This document shows, piece after piece, positions 1-8,572 of a DNA stretch of 64,000 bases (position 1 is its first letter; the number at the start of each line of letters is the position of its first letter). The stretch is from Amycolatopsis roodepoortensis (GTDB lineage: Bacteria; Actinomycetota; Actinomycetes; Mycobacteriales; Pseudonocardiaceae): contig NZ_JADBEJ010000005.1 in assembly GCF_014873915.1 (NCBI RefSeq), positions 558,001 through 622,000 on the forward strand, written 5' to 3'. The notes beneath the pieces were generated by a model. That model saw nothing but the letters and a program-made list of their open reading frames with translations, was not told the origin of the DNA and did no database searches. The position numbers and the translations under genes are program-made.

Positions 1-20
1 CTGCCACTACTTCCCTGGCC

Positions 21-713
21 GTGCGCCGGTTCGCTCCCGAAACCGTCGTGGGGCCGCCTGTGCTGCTGGTGCACGGATTCGCTTCCGACGGACACACCGA
101 CTGGATCACCACGGGGTGGCCTGCCGCGCTCACCGCCGCGGGCCGCGAGGTGCTCATACCGGACCTTCCCGCCCACGGCTCCAGCCCGGCCCCCTCGGGA
201 TCGCTGGGTGCCGTCGCGATCACTTCCGAGCTGAGCCGGCTGGTCTCGGATCTGTCCGAAGTGGACGTCGTCGGCTATTCGCTGGGAGCACGGCTGGCTT
301 GGGAGCTGCCCGCGCAGGCGCCGGTCCGGCGGCTGGTGCTCGCCGGTGTGAGTCCCTTCGAACCGTTCGGCGCTGTCGACGTCACGGCCGCGCTGGCCTT
401 CGCCAGTGGTGGCAAGGCTCCGTCGGATCCGCTGACGGGGATGATCGCGCAGATGATCACCGCGCCGGGGCGGAACCCGGCCGCGCTCGCGCGATGCATC
501 GAAGACCTGCGGGCGGAACCTTTCGCGCCGGTCTCCGGTGCCGTCTCCGTGCCGACCCGCTTCGTGGCGGGTGTGGACGACCCGGTGAGCCAGGGCATCG
601 AGACGTTGGTGGAGCTGGTGCCGGGATCCTCGCTGGTGCGGGTGCCCGGGGACCACGGCGGGGCGCTGCGGAGCCCGGAGTTCAAGGCGGCCGTGCTCGA
701 TTTCCTCCAGTAG
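21..713 (+). CDS. alpha/beta hydrolase (5' end uncertain, may begin before the window)
   Basis: Alpha/beta-hydrolase fold enzyme of about 230 residues, probably a cytosolic esterase or related hydrolase of unknown substrate. The oxyanion-side motif LLVHGF is near residue 16, the nucleophile elbow GYSLGA near residue 86 (Ser nucleophile), the acid in GVDDPVS near residue 184 and the base in GDHGGA near residue 212. Length is slightly short for the family. The GTG at 21 has no ribosome-binding site before it, and the frame stays open back to base 3, so the true start may lie outside the window. The stop codon is two bases from a 46-bp palindrome, and the next gene converges on it. Fold assignment is firm, substrate unknown. 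Confidence 0.8.
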   Translation: MRRFAPETVVGPPVLLVHGFASDGHTDWITTGWPAALTAAGREVLIPDLPAHGSSPAPSGSLGAVAITSELSRLVSDLSEVDVVGYSLGARLAWELPAQAPVRRLVLAGVSPFEPFGAVDVTAALAFASGGKAPSDPLTGMIAQMITAPGRNPAALARCIEDLRAEPFAPVSGAVSVPTRFVAGVDDPVSQGIETLVELVPGSSLVRVPGDHGGALRSPEFKAAVLDFLQ

Positions 714-715
714 GC

Positions 716-761
716 CTCGTGAGTGGTAAGGACGGTTAGAACCGTCCTTACCACTCACGAG
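716..761. repeat. 46-bp palindrome, copy 1 (likely bidirectional terminator)
   Basis: Two perfect 22-base arms (716-737 and 740-761; the arm begins ctcgtgagtggtaagg) are separated by only two bases. It lies between two converging genes, 2 bases after one stop and 7 bases before the other. The same arms recur at 61673-61718 with a different 2-base centre. There is no run of T after the stem, as is usual for actinomycete terminators. Termination in both directions is inferred from position. Confidence 0.8.
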
Positions 762-768
762 CCCGACG

Positions 769-1710
769 TCAGAAGGTTCCGTCCGCGGCCACTTCCCGGT
801 CCAGCCACAGATCCTGCAGCGCCGCCCGCACCTCCGAACCCCGTGAAGCGGCGAGCGCGACGGCACCCAGGTTGTCCTCCAGCTGAGCCATCCGGCTCAC
901 GCCGAACAGCACGTTCGCCACCGGCTCGTAGGCGAGGCAGAACGCGAGCGCCAACTGCGACGGGCTCACCCCGAAGTCCCCGGCGACAGCGGCCACGCGT
1001 GTGGCGGCGGCACGGATCGACTCCCGGATACCACCCGGATCCGCACCGATCTTCCGCGAAGGGGTCTTGCCCAGCAACACACCACCCTCGAACACGTCCG
1101 AGGCTTGCAAGGTCAACCGTCCGGCCTCGAAATGCCTGCCGTAGAAGGAACCCTCGGCCATCGAACGGCGGACGACGCTGTACTTCAGCTGAGCGAAACG
1201 TGGAGCCGGAAGACCTTCCCGCGCGGCGAAGTCCAGGGCAAGGTCGAGGTCCGCGGCCTGCCAGTTGTTCACCCCCCAGACACCGAAGCGGCCGAGCCGG
1301 ATCTGTTCCGCCACCTCGGTGACGATGCGCGGGATATCCGGGCGCTCGAAGTAGTCACCGACCACGACGGCTTCCGCACGGTCGACGCCGACTCGGTCGA
1401 ACGAGGTCGCGAGCTGCTCGGCGAACCCGGTGTTCGGGTAGTCCCAAAGCCAGAGCTTCCCGCACAACTGGTACTCGTCGCGTTCGATTCCGGCGGCGCG
1501 CACGGCTTCCCCGAAGAGGAGGTCCGTCCGCGACTGCTCGGAATGCGGCCCCATGTCGTAGTGGGCCACGTCGAAAAGCGTGATACCGGAATCGATTGCG
1601 GACCGGAGCAGCCGCACCGCGTCCTCGAAGTCCATGCGGTCCCAGGTGTTCCAGGATCCCAGGCTCAGCGCCGAAGTGGCGAAGCCCAGGCCGTTCTGCT
1701 TCTCGTCCAC
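769..1710 (-). CDS. aldo/keto reductase family protein (paralogue 1)
   Basis: NAD(P)H-dependent aldo/keto-reductase-like TIM barrel of 313 residues. LSLGSWNTWDRMDF near the N terminus, the Asp/Tyr region LFDVAHY, and a Lys in CGKLWLW match the AKR active-site blocks. Tyr stands four residues after Asp rather than the usual five, so activity is not guaranteed. The GTG at 1710 was chosen because gaaagga lies 6 bases before it; a longer frame to a TTG at 1731 lacks such a site. It is a clear paralogue of the gene at 5129. It diverges from the SDR at 1762, and the shared 19-bp element at 1742-1760 lies in the gap. Likely role: carbonyl reduction or polyol oxidation in the catabolic island. Confidence 0.8.
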   Translation of the reverse strand: MDEKQNGLGFATSALSLGSWNTWDRMDFEDAVRLLRSAIDSGITLFDVAHYDMGPHSEQSRTDLLFGEAVRAAGIERDEYQLCGKLWLWDYPNTGFAEQLATSFDRVGVDRAEAVVVGDYFERPDIPRIVTEVAEQIRLGRFGVWGVNNWQAADLDLALDFAAREGLPAPRFAQLKYSVVRRSMAEGSFYGRHFEAGRLTLQASDVFEGGVLLGKTPSRKIGADPGGIRESIRAAATRVAAVAGDFGVSPSQLALAFCLAYEPVANVLFGVSRMAQLEDNLGAVALAASRGSEVRAALQDLWLDREVAADGTF

Positions 1711-1741
1711 GAGATTTCCTTTCGCTGGCAACGGAAACCAG

Positions 1742-1760
1742 TTTTAGTCTACGATCGTAG
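1742..1760. promoter_or_regulatory. operator/promoter element with CTACGATCGTAG palindrome, copy 1
   Basis: TTTTAGTCTACGATCGTAG contains a perfect 12-bp palindrome. The same 19-bp element, 17 of 19 matching, recurs inverted at 3822-3840 in the other divergent promoter of the island. On the plus strand TACGAT (1750-1755) lies six bases before the ATG at 1762, the spacing of a -10 box for a leaderless transcript. On the minus strand TAGACT is a plausible -10 for the aldo/keto reductase. CTACnnnnGTAG resembles BlaI/CopY-type operators, but the binding protein is not known. Confidence 0.6.
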
Positions 1761-1761
1761 A

Positions 1762-2496
1762 ATGAACAAGAGACTTGTCGTGGTGACCGGCGGTGCCAGT
1801 GGCATCGGCCGCGGAGTCGCCGAAGCCTTCCAATCCGCGGGTGACCGCGTCGTCATCGCCGACGTCGACGTCCGCGCGGCGCACGACCTGGCCGGAGAAC
1901 TCGGCGCGGAGCACGTCGAACTCGACATCTCCGACCCCGGCTCCGTGGACGCGGCACTGGGGCTGGTCACCGATCGGTTCGGCCCGGTGGAGGTCCTGGT
2001 CAACAACGCGGGTCTCGCCGGGGGCGGCGGGCCGTTGGTGGGCTTGGACATCGGCGTCTTCGACCTGTGCATGCGGGTGAACTTCCGCGGCACCTTCCTG
2101 ATGACCCGCGCGGTCGGCGCGCACATGCTGGAAGCCGGCACCCGAGGCGCCATCGTGAACATCACCTCCATCGGCGCCCGTCAGCCGACACCGGGTCTCG
2201 GCCACTACGAAGCCACCAAGGCGGCCGTCGAGGCCCTCACCCGCTCGGCCGCGCTCGAATTGGCACCGCATGGCATCCGCGTCAACGCCGTCGCGCCGGG
2301 CCCGGTGCTCACCCCGATGACCGCCGGTTTCGCCTCGGACACCGCCGCCCGCGCGGCGTGGGAAGCGAGGATCCCCTTGGGTACCATCGCTTCCGTCGCC
2401 GACGTGGTGCCGTCAGTCCTGTTCCTCGCCTCCGCCGACGCCGGCCATCTCACCGGGGTGAGCCTCCAGGTCGACGGCGGGCAGCTGCTCACCTGA
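1762..2496 (+). CDS. short-chain dehydrogenase/reductase (SDR)
   Basis: Classical SDR of 244 residues acting as an NAD(P)-dependent alcohol/ketone oxidoreductase. The cofactor loop TGGASGIG is at residues 9-16, NNAG near 80, the catalytic Ser in ITSIG and the YxxxK pair in HYEATK near 150; the C terminus LQVDGGQLL is typical. The ATG at 1762 comes directly after the CTACGATCGTAG element without a Shine-Dalgarno sequence, consistent with leaderless translation; a longer frame upstream is antisense to the aldo/keto reductase and is ignored. The 3' end overlaps the converging amidohydrolase by 84 bases. Family is certain, substrate unknown. Confidence 0.88.
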   Translation: MNKRLVVVTGGASGIGRGVAEAFQSAGDRVVIADVDVRAAHDLAGELGAEHVELDISDPGSVDAALGLVTDRFGPVEVLVNNAGLAGGGGPLVGLDIGVFDLCMRVNFRGTFLMTRAVGAHMLEAGTRGAIVNITSIGARQPTPGLGHYEATKAAVEALTRSAALELAPHGIRVNAVAPGPVLTPMTAGFASDTAARAAWEARIPLGTIASVADVVPSVLFLASADAGHLTGVSLQVDGGQLLT

Positions 2497-3792
2497 GTAC
2501 ACGACGCGGCCGCCGGACACGGTGAGTTCGACGCCGACGTCCGGCAGGTCCGCGAACGCGACCTCGAGCGGGTTCGCGGCAAGCACACAGAAGTCCGCCA
2601 CGCGGCCCACGGTCAGCGATCCCTTCCAGGCCGCCCCGCCGTCCTGCTCGGCGGCCGCGGTCGTGTAGCAGCGCAGCAGCCGGGCCATCAGCTCGGCGTC
2701 CACTTCGGACGCCTCCAGCATTCGGGCCGCCGCCGCGATGTGCACCCGCCAATCAGGAGTCACCACCGGTGCGTCACTGCTCAGGGTCAGCGGAACCCCC
2801 GAGGCCAGCATCTCCGTCAGCGGCCAGGCACGAGCACCGACCTCGGCACCGAGCGCGTCCGTCAGCATCCCCCGCATCGCCACGGCGATCGCGGGCTGCG
2901 TGGTCAGGCCGACGCCCGCCGAAGCCATCCGCGCGAGCTGATCCGCCGTCACCAGGTCGCCGTGCACCAGGTGGTCTCCGCGGCGAAGCGAGCCGAGCGC
3001 GGCCTCGATGCTGCGATCCCCCGTCGCGTGCACCGCCACAGTCAGGTCGGCCTCGTGGGCGAGACGGATCATCGCGGCGAGATTGCCCGCGCGATCCGGA
3101 TCGTCGGCGCCGTCGACGAGCAGCGCACCGTGCGAGCCGTCGGCGTAGCAGTGGTGCGTCCACGCGGACCGCATCGGCGGAATGCCATCGGCGAAGATCT
3201 TCACACCGGGCACGGTGAGCCACAACGGATTCGCGGCCGGTGCCGGAGTCGCGAGCCCACGCCGGAAGTCCTCGAGCGAACTCGCGCCGTCGAGTAGACC
3301 GAACAGCCGCAGCGCGGTCACCCTTGCTCGCAGAAGGCCTTCCGAAGCCAGCGTCGCGTACTCCTCCAAGACTTCGGCGCCGAAGCACCCCGTTTCGCCA
3401 GGACCCAGACCGGGTTCGGTGTAACTCGTGATGCCCAGCGACGCGCACAGCTCGCCCGCACGCAGGATGGCCGCCCGTCGTTCGGCCGCGGTGCGCACGG
3501 TTTTCTCTTCTCCCCCGGTGATTCCGGCGCCGCCGATGAGCGTGTCCGGCCACCGCGCGCCGAGCCAGGCCGCGTGGAGATGCGAATCGTTGATCCCGGG
3601 CAGGACGGTTCTCCCCGCCAGGTCGATCATTTCGGTCTCCGGGCCGATGTGGTCCAGGGCGACATCGCCGAGGGCGACGATCCGATCGTCACGCACGGCC
3701 ATCGCCCGTACGACGGTGCCCGCCGGGTCGAAGGTGAGCACAGGACCGCCGCGAACCACGAGTGAAGCGGGGCGAATTTGGTGCGACGGCAT
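2413..3792 (-). CDS. amidohydrolase family protein (YtcJ-like)
   Basis: Metal-dependent amidohydrolase of 459 residues. The order of ligands is as in the YtcJ/D-aminoacylase-like branch: the HxH metal pair in SHLHAA near residue 71, a Lys in GVKIFADG, His in AVHATGDRS, His in LVHGDLV, and the Asp in LSSDAPV. These proteins hydrolyse C-N bonds of amides or N-acyl compounds in the cytosol. The ATG at 3792 has ggagg six bases upstream. It converges on and overlaps the SDR by 84 bases and diverges from the zinc alcohol dehydrogenase across the second copy of the 19-bp element. The true substrate is unknown. Confidence 0.85.
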   Translation of the reverse strand: MPSHQIRPASLVVRGGPVLTFDPAGTVVRAMAVRDDRIVALGDVALDHIGPETEMIDLAGRTVLPGINDSHLHAAWLGARWPDTLIGGAGITGGEEKTVRTAAERRAAILRAGELCASLGITSYTEPGLGPGETGCFGAEVLEEYATLASEGLLRARVTALRLFGLLDGASSLEDFRRGLATPAPAANPLWLTVPGVKIFADGIPPMRSAWTHHCYADGSHGALLVDGADDPDRAGNLAAMIRLAHEADLTVAVHATGDRSIEAALGSLRRGDHLVHGDLVTADQLARMASAGVGLTTQPAIAVAMRGMLTDALGAEVGARAWPLTEMLASGVPLTLSSDAPVVTPDWRVHIAAAARMLEASEVDAELMARLLRCYTTAAAEQDGGAAWKGSLTVGRVADFCVLAANPLEVAFADLPDVGVELTVSGGRVVYSGEQLPAVDLEAHPGEMAGVGGGEEQD

Positions 3793-3821
3793 GGTTTCCT
3801 CCAGGATCTGGACTTTTTCTC

Positions 3822-3840
3822 CTACGACTGTAGACTAAAA
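3822..3840. promoter_or_regulatory. operator/promoter element, copy 2 (CTACGACTGTAG)
   Basis: CTACGACTGTAGACTAAAA is the reverse-orientation match, with two changes at the centre, of the element at 1742-1760. TAGACT (3831-3836) followed by six bases and the ATG at 3843 fits a -10 box with leaderless transcription of the alcohol dehydrogenase. The element sits in the divergent gap shared with the amidohydrolase, so one regulator probably controls four genes through two sites. Confidence 0.6.
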
Positions 3841-3842
3841 CA

Positions 3843-4946
3843 ATGGTCGACAGAACCGAAGCGGCGGTGCTCACCGAACACGGCTCCGCGCTCACCTTGC
3901 GGGAACTGCCGCTGCCCGAGGAGCCGGAACCGGGCGCCGCGCTGGTCCGGATCACCTGCACCACCCTGTGCGGCACCGACGTGCACCTCTGGTCCGGCCG
4001 GATGACCTTCCCCGGCATGCTCCCGATGGTGCTGGGCCACGAAATGGTCGGCGAGGTGGTGGCCGTCGGACCGGGCACCACCGACACGCTCGGCCGCGAG
4101 ATCGCCGAGGGCGACCGCATCGGCTGGTCCGAGTCGACCTGCGGAAAGTGTCACGGCTGCACGATCCTGCGCGAGCCGGTCGCCTGCGAGAAGCGCGGAT
4201 ACGGTTTCCTTCAGCGTTCCGACGTCTTCCCGTACGCCACCGGCGGACTCGTGCGGTACTGCTACGTGACTCCTGGCGCGGCGAAGCTACTCCTGCCCGA
4301 CGACGTCAAGGACACTTGGGCGTCCATGTCGGGCTGTGCGGGCAAAACCGTGCTGCGAGCCGTCTCGCGCTCGGGCGGGATCCGTCCCGGTGCGACCGTC
4401 GTGATCCAGGGCGCGGGCGCGCTGGGCGTGTTCGCCACCGCGGTCGCGCGGATCTCCGGCGCGGGCGACGTGATCACCATCGGCGGACCGGCCGACCGGT
4501 TGAAGACAGCCGAGCGTTTCGGTGCCACGGCGACGATCCCCGTCGACGGCAGCGTCGAAGACCGCGTCGAGCGGGTCAAGGAACTCACCGGCGGCCGGGG
4601 TGCCGACCACGTCTTCGACTTCGCCGGCGGGCCGACGATCGGTGAAGAGGCCGTCGCCTTCGCCGCCCAGCGCGGGACGATCGCGATCGTCGGGTCCACC
4701 GGTCCCGCGCCTTCCCCCGTGGCACTGGGTACGGTGATGGGCAAGGAACTCACGGTCGTCGGATCCCTCAACGGCGACATCGCCGACTACCACCGCTCGG
4801 TGGACTTCTTCCGCACGTTCGCCGATCGGCTGCCGTGGGACGAACTCTTCAGCCCGCCCGTCGGTCTTTCCCAAGCTTCGCGGAGCGTCGAGTCGATGTC
4901 CCGGCTCGGCGAACTCAAAGCCGTCATCGATCCCCGTCTGCCGTGA
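3843..4946 (+). CDS. zinc-dependent alcohol dehydrogenase (MDR family)
   Basis: Medium-chain dehydrogenase of 367 residues. The catalytic-zinc Cys is in TLCGTDVHLW and is followed by GHEMVGEV. The structural zinc lobe CGKCHGC with a fourth Cys seven residues later (ACEKR) is complete. The Rossmann segment GAGALGVFA follows near residue 195. It should oxidise an alcohol with NAD(P)+. The start ATG at 3843 lacks a Shine-Dalgarno sequence but is spaced correctly from a TAGACT -10 box. It lies in a divergent promoter with the amidohydrolase. Alternative: a threonine/sorbitol-dehydrogenase-like specificity; the exact alcohol cannot be read from sequence. Confidence 0.88.
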   Translation: MVDRTEAAVLTEHGSALTLRELPLPEEPEPGAALVRITCTTLCGTDVHLWSGRMTFPGMLPMVLGHEMVGEVVAVGPGTTDTLGREIAEGDRIGWSESTCGKCHGCTILREPVACEKRGYGFLQRSDVFPYATGGLVRYCYVTPGAAKLLLPDDVKDTWASMSGCAGKTVLRAVSRSGGIRPGATVVIQGAGALGVFATAVARISGAGDVITIGGPADRLKTAERFGATATIPVDGSVEDRVERVKELTGGRGADHVFDFAGGPTIGEEAVAFAAQRGTIAIVGSTGPAPSPVALGTVMGKELTVVGSLNGDIADYHRSVDFFRTFADRLPWDELFSPPVGLSQASRSVESMSRLGELKAVIDPRLP

Positions 4947-5128
4947 TATCCGCCGGTGAACCCGCGACCGCGATCGACGTCGGCAGGACGCCTGGTGGTC
5001 GAACGCGTACCTTGGCCGAACGGGGCGCCCTGCCACCGCGATAGCGGGGCCTTCGGCCGGGGCGGGTTCACGCGTACGCCGGTTTCCCGAACACACCCCA
5101 GCTCCGTCACTCAGCCCTAGGAGAATCC

Positions 5129-6085
5129 ATGACCATTCCCCAGCGCCGGATCGGCCGCGACGGCCCGCTCACCGGCGTGCTCTCGCTCGGCTCCTGGCAC
5201 ACCTACGACCGGATGGACTTCCGCGAGGCGGTGGACCTCGTCCGCACGGCGGTCGATTCCGGTATCACGCTCTTTGACGTCGGCGTCTACGGTTTCCCCG
5301 GCGCCGCACCGGTCTTCACCGACGTGCTGTTCTCCGCGATGGTCCGCGCGGCCGGGCTGCGCCGGGAGGACTACCTGTTCTCGGCCAAGCTCTGGCTGGA
5401 GGGGTATCCGGAGCACGATCTCCGGGGCCAGCTGGACAACGCGCTCTTCCGCGCGGGCGTCGACCACGCCGATCTGGTGGTGCTGGGCGATCTCCGGAAC
5501 GACGACACCGATCTGCACCGGCTGGTGCTCGATCTGAACGAACTCCGCGAGGCCGGGCTCATCCGGCAGTGGGGCGTCAACAACTGGTCCGCGACCACGA
5601 TCCGGGCACTGCACGATTTCGCCGCGGCCGAGAACGTGCCTGGGCCCGCGATCGCGCAGCTGAAGTACAGCGTCGCGCGACGGTCCATTCCGGACGGTGA
5701 ACCCTTCGGGAAGGTCTTCGGCGAACTCGGGGTGACGCTCCAGTCGTCGGACATCTTCGAAGGCGGGATCCTGCTGGGCAAGAACAGCGGCGCGCGCCAG
5801 GTCGGCCGCGACCCCGGCGACATCCGCGAACGCATCGCCGCCTCCGCGCCGGAACTGGCGAAGATCGCGGCCGGGCTGGACGCGACACCGGCGCAGCTGT
5901 GTCTCGCCTTCACCCTCACTCACCCGGCCAACACGACCACCCTCTTCGGCGCGACGAGCACCCGGCAGCTCGAGGACAACCTCGGCGCTGTCGACCTCGT
6001 CGAACGCGTGGGCGCGGAGCAGCTCCGCGAGCTCGTCGAGCCGTACTGGGCGGACCGGGGTGTCGTCGACCCGGAGGGACCGTGA
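5129..6085 (+). CDS. aldo/keto reductase family protein (paralogue 2)
   Basis: 318-residue AKR-like TIM barrel, clearly homologous along its length to the gene at 769-1710 (shared blocks LSLGSWHTYDRMDF, DSGITLFDV, IFEGGILLGK, QLEDNLGAV). The Lys of the active site lies in FSAKLWLEG. The ATG at 5129 is preceded by taggagaatcc, a good ribosome-binding site. The stop overlaps the GTG of the next gene (GTGA), so it is translationally coupled to the HSL-type esterase. Keeping two diverged copies in one island suggests two related carbonyl or polyol substrates. Confidence 0.83.
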   Translation: MTIPQRRIGRDGPLTGVLSLGSWHTYDRMDFREAVDLVRTAVDSGITLFDVGVYGFPGAAPVFTDVLFSAMVRAAGLRREDYLFSAKLWLEGYPEHDLRGQLDNALFRAGVDHADLVVLGDLRNDDTDLHRLVLDLNELREAGLIRQWGVNNWSATTIRALHDFAAAENVPGPAIAQLKYSVARRSIPDGEPFGKVFGELGVTLQSSDIFEGGILLGKNSGARQVGRDPGDIRERIAASAPELAKIAAGLDATPAQLCLAFTLTHPANTTTLFGATSTRQLEDNLGAVDLVERVGAEQLRELVEPYWADRGVVDPEGP

Positions 6086-7005
6086 CGGCCTTCGACCCCG
6101 AACTCGCCGAAGCCCTGACGGGGCTCCCTTCCGGACCGCCATTGGACGCCGGATCGCTGGCGGAGATCCGGCGGGCGATGACCGAGGGGAACCTGAGTTG
6201 TGCCGAGGCGATCGGCGACCGGGATCTCGTCTGGGAAGATCACGAAATCCCCGGCACCGACGTGGTCGTCACGGTCGTCAAGCCGAGGGACGCCGAGGAC
6301 GCGCCGGGGTTCTACAACATCCACGGCGGCGGGATGGTGCTGGACGACCGGTTCGCCGACCTGCCCAGAATAGTCACCCTCGTCGAGGAGTTCGGCTTCG
6401 TCGCGGTGACGGTGGACTATCGGCTCGCCCCCGAACATCCGCATCCGGCGCCGATCGAAGACTGCTACGCGGGCTTGACCTGGATGGTCGAGCACGCGAG
6501 CGAACTCGGCTTCGACCCTGGCCGGTTGATCGTGGGCGGCGGCAGCGCGGGAGGCGGGCTCAGCGCGGGGATCGCCTTGCTGGCCAGGGATCGTGGTGGG
6601 CCGGCGCTGGCCGGTCAGCTCCTGCTGTGCCCGATGATCGACAGCCGCAACGACTCCGCGTCCACAGTGGAATTCGCCGAACGCGGGGTATGGGGCAGGG
6701 CCGCCAACGAGTTCGGCTGGCGTTCCCTCCTGAATGGACAGACCTCGCCGTACGCCGTTCCGGCGACCGCGACCGATCTCGCCGGACTCCCGCCCGCCTT
6801 CATCGAGGTCGGCGCGGCCGAGATCTTCCGCGACGAGGACGTCGACTACGCGCGACGGCTCTGGCAGGCGGGCGTACCCACCGAACTGCACGTCTGGGCG
6901 GGCGCGTACCACGGTTTCGACCGGATCGCCCCGGACAGCGAGGTGACCCGGGCCGCGCTCGCCGCCCGGGCCTCCTGGCTGCGCCGCGTCATCGGCCGAG
7001 CATGA
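6082..7005 (+). CDS. alpha/beta hydrolase, hormone-sensitive-lipase family esterase
   Basis: 307-residue HSL (family IV) carboxylesterase. The oxyanion motif is HGGGMV near residue 80, the nucleophile elbow GGSAGGG near residue 155 (normally GDSAGG), the acid Asp lies in RDEDVDY and the base His in YHGFDRI. It should hydrolyse short-chain esters in the cytosol. The GTG start overlaps the aldo/keto reductase stop, giving a two-gene coupled operon. The 3' end overlaps the converging GMC oxidoreductase by 17 bases. Gly replaces the usual Asp of GDSAG, a modest departure. In context it may release the alcohol that the neighbouring dehydrogenases oxidise. Confidence 0.87.
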   Translation: MTAFDPELAEALTGLPSGPPLDAGSLAEIRRAMTEGNLSCAEAIGDRDLVWEDHEIPGTDVVVTVVKPRDAEDAPGFYNIHGGGMVLDDRFADLPRIVTLVEEFGFVAVTVDYRLAPEHPHPAPIEDCYAGLTWMVEHASELGFDPGRLIVGGGSAGGGLSAGIALLARDRGGPALAGQLLLCPMIDSRNDSASTVEFAERGVWGRAANEFGWRSLLNGQTSPYAVPATATDLAGLPPAFIEVGAAEIFRDEDVDYARRLWQAGVPTELHVWAGAYHGFDRIAPDSEVTRAALAARASWLRRVIGRA

Positions 7006-8434
7006 ACCGGGCGGCCTGCTCGCCGACCAGCACCGCCGGCGCGTTGGTGTTGCCCGTGGTCACCCGCGGCAGCACCGACGCGTCGGCGATCCGGAGCCCG
7101 CTGATCCCGTGCACGGCGAGCTCCGGATCGACCACGGAGTCGGCGTCGGTGCCCATCCGGCAGGTCCCGACCTGGTGGTGGTAGGTGATCGCGGTCCGCC
7201 GGACGTACTCGCGGACGTCGGCGTCCGGCCCCGGATACAGCTCACGGGCACCCCACTCGTCGGCCAGCGCCGACGCGCGCCCGATCTCCCGGCACTGCTC
7301 CACCGACGCGACCAGGCTTTCGAAATCGGCCGGATCCTCCAGCGCGGCCAGGTCGATCAGCGGTTCGTCGAGCGGGCTCGGCCCCGAAAGCCGGAGACTG
7401 CCCCGGCTGCGCGGCGTGACCATGCCCGCCATCAGCGAGAACCCGGTCTCCGGGCCGGTCATCCACGACTCGTACATCGGCACACTGAAGTGGATCGGCT
7501 GGGTGTCGGGCACCGCCAGGCCGGGGCGGCTACGCCAGAACAGATGGGTCTGCGTGACCGAGCGGCCGGGCGCGGGCGGATCGACCTGGCGGCGATCGGT
7601 CGCGAAGATGACCGGCGACAGCAGATGGTCGTGCAGGTTCTTCCCGACGCCCGGCAGTTCCGCGACGACGTCGATGCCGTGCACTTCCAGCTCGTCGACC
7701 GGTCCGACCCCGCTGCGCAGCAGGATCGCCGGGGACGCCAGCGCGCCTGCGGCGAGCACGACTTCGTCCGCGAAGACCTTGCGTAGTTCGCCGTCGACCT
7801 CGGCCAGCACGCCGGTCACCTTGTCACCCTCGAAGAGCAACCGGTGGACGAGCGCTCCCGTGTGGACGGTCATCCGTTCGGCCACGGGCTGCCCGTAGGC
7901 GAGCCAGGTGTTGAGGCGTTTGCCGTCGCGGGTGGTGACGCGCTGCACCGACACACCGTCGAGCTCGCCGGCGTTGTAGTCCGGGTTGAACGGCAGCCCG
8001 ATCTCCACGGCCGCGTCCACAATGGACTGCTGGATCGGGTGCAGCGGCTCGTTCGGCACCACGTCGAGCAGATCCTTCTCGATCCGCTCGAACACCGGGC
8101 GCACGTCGTCCCACCGCCAGCCGGGCAGGTCCCAGCCGTCGTAGTCGGCAGGCGCGCCGCGCACCCAGATCATCGCATTGAGGGAATGCGACCCGCCGAG
8201 GACCTTGCCGCGCGGCAGGTGAAGCCGCCGGTTCGCCGCGTGCGGCTGCGGCACAGTGTAGTAGTCCCAGTCCTCCGGGCCGTGCCACAGCTCCCCTGCC
8301 CGCGAAGGGTCGTGAATGGCCGGATTGGTGTCCGGCCCGCCCGCTTCGAGCAGCGTGACCCACGCCCCGGAATCGGCCAGTCTCCTGGCGACCACCGAAC
8401 CGGCCGAACCCGCTCCCACCACGATGACGTCCAT
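6989..8434 (-). CDS. GMC family FAD oxidoreductase (choline dehydrogenase-like)
   Basis: Flavoprotein of 481 residues from the glucose-methanol-choline family, oxidising a primary or secondary alcohol. The FAD-binding start DVIVVGAGSAGSVVA begins at residue 2, GMC signature 1 is around GKVLGGSHSLNAMIW, and the C-terminal domain contains HHQVGTCRMG and TTGNTNAP, the His/Asn active-site region. A longer frame to 8548 exists, but the ATG at 8434 follows gtgggggac and sits exactly at the FAD motif, so it was chosen. It diverges from the aldehyde dehydrogenase, which fits alcohol-to-aldehyde-to-acid oxidation. No signal peptide is seen. Confidence 0.9.
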   Translation of the reverse strand: MDVIVVGAGSAGSVVARRLADSGAWVTLLEAGGPDTNPAIHDPSRAGELWHGPEDWDYYTVPQPHAANRRLHLPRGKVLGGSHSLNAMIWVRGAPADYDGWDLPGWRWDDVRPVFERIEKDLLDVVPNEPLHPIQQSIVDAAVEIGLPFNPDYNAGELDGVSVQRVTTRDGKRLNTWLAYGQPVAERMTVHTGALVHRLLFEGDKVTGVLAEVDGELRKVFADEVVLAAGALASPAILLRSGVGPVDELEVHGIDVVAELPGVGKNLHDHLLSPVIFATDRRQVDPPAPGRSVTQTHLFWRSRPGLAVPDTQPIHFSVPMYESWMTGPETGFSLMAGMVTPRSRGSLRLSGPSPLDEPLIDLAALEDPADFESLVASVEQCREIGRASALADEWGARELYPGPDADVREYVRRTAITYHHQVGTCRMGTDADSVVDPELAVHGISGLRIADASVLPRVTTGNTNAPAVLVGEQAARFMLGR

Positions 8435-8572
8435 GTCCCCCACCCTCGCAAGGCGCGACGGCGTCCGGCGGATTCGGTTCGCTGGCCGACAATCGGCGTG
8501 CCCTGGCGGGCAAGACCGGGGACCTCGTGGCGCCCGATACTCGATCACACACCGGTCGAGGAGGAGCTAGCC

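Noticed and set aside
716..761. Inverted-repeat ends of an insertion sequence (paired with 61673-61718)
   Set aside because: Each copy is a complete palindrome, no transposase lies between them within IS range, and the 61 kb between is ordinary chromosomal content.
1105..2496. A 463-codon fusion of an unknown domain with the SDR
   Set aside because: The first 219 codons are antisense to the aldo/keto reductase and lack motifs. The SDR has its own start with a promoter-like element directly before it.
4956..5071. Distant inverted pair gtgaacccgc / gcgggttcac in the gap before the second aldo/keto reductase
   Set aside because: Ten-base arms nearly 100 bases apart in GC-rich DNA are expected by chance; no promoter or attenuator layout could be supported.
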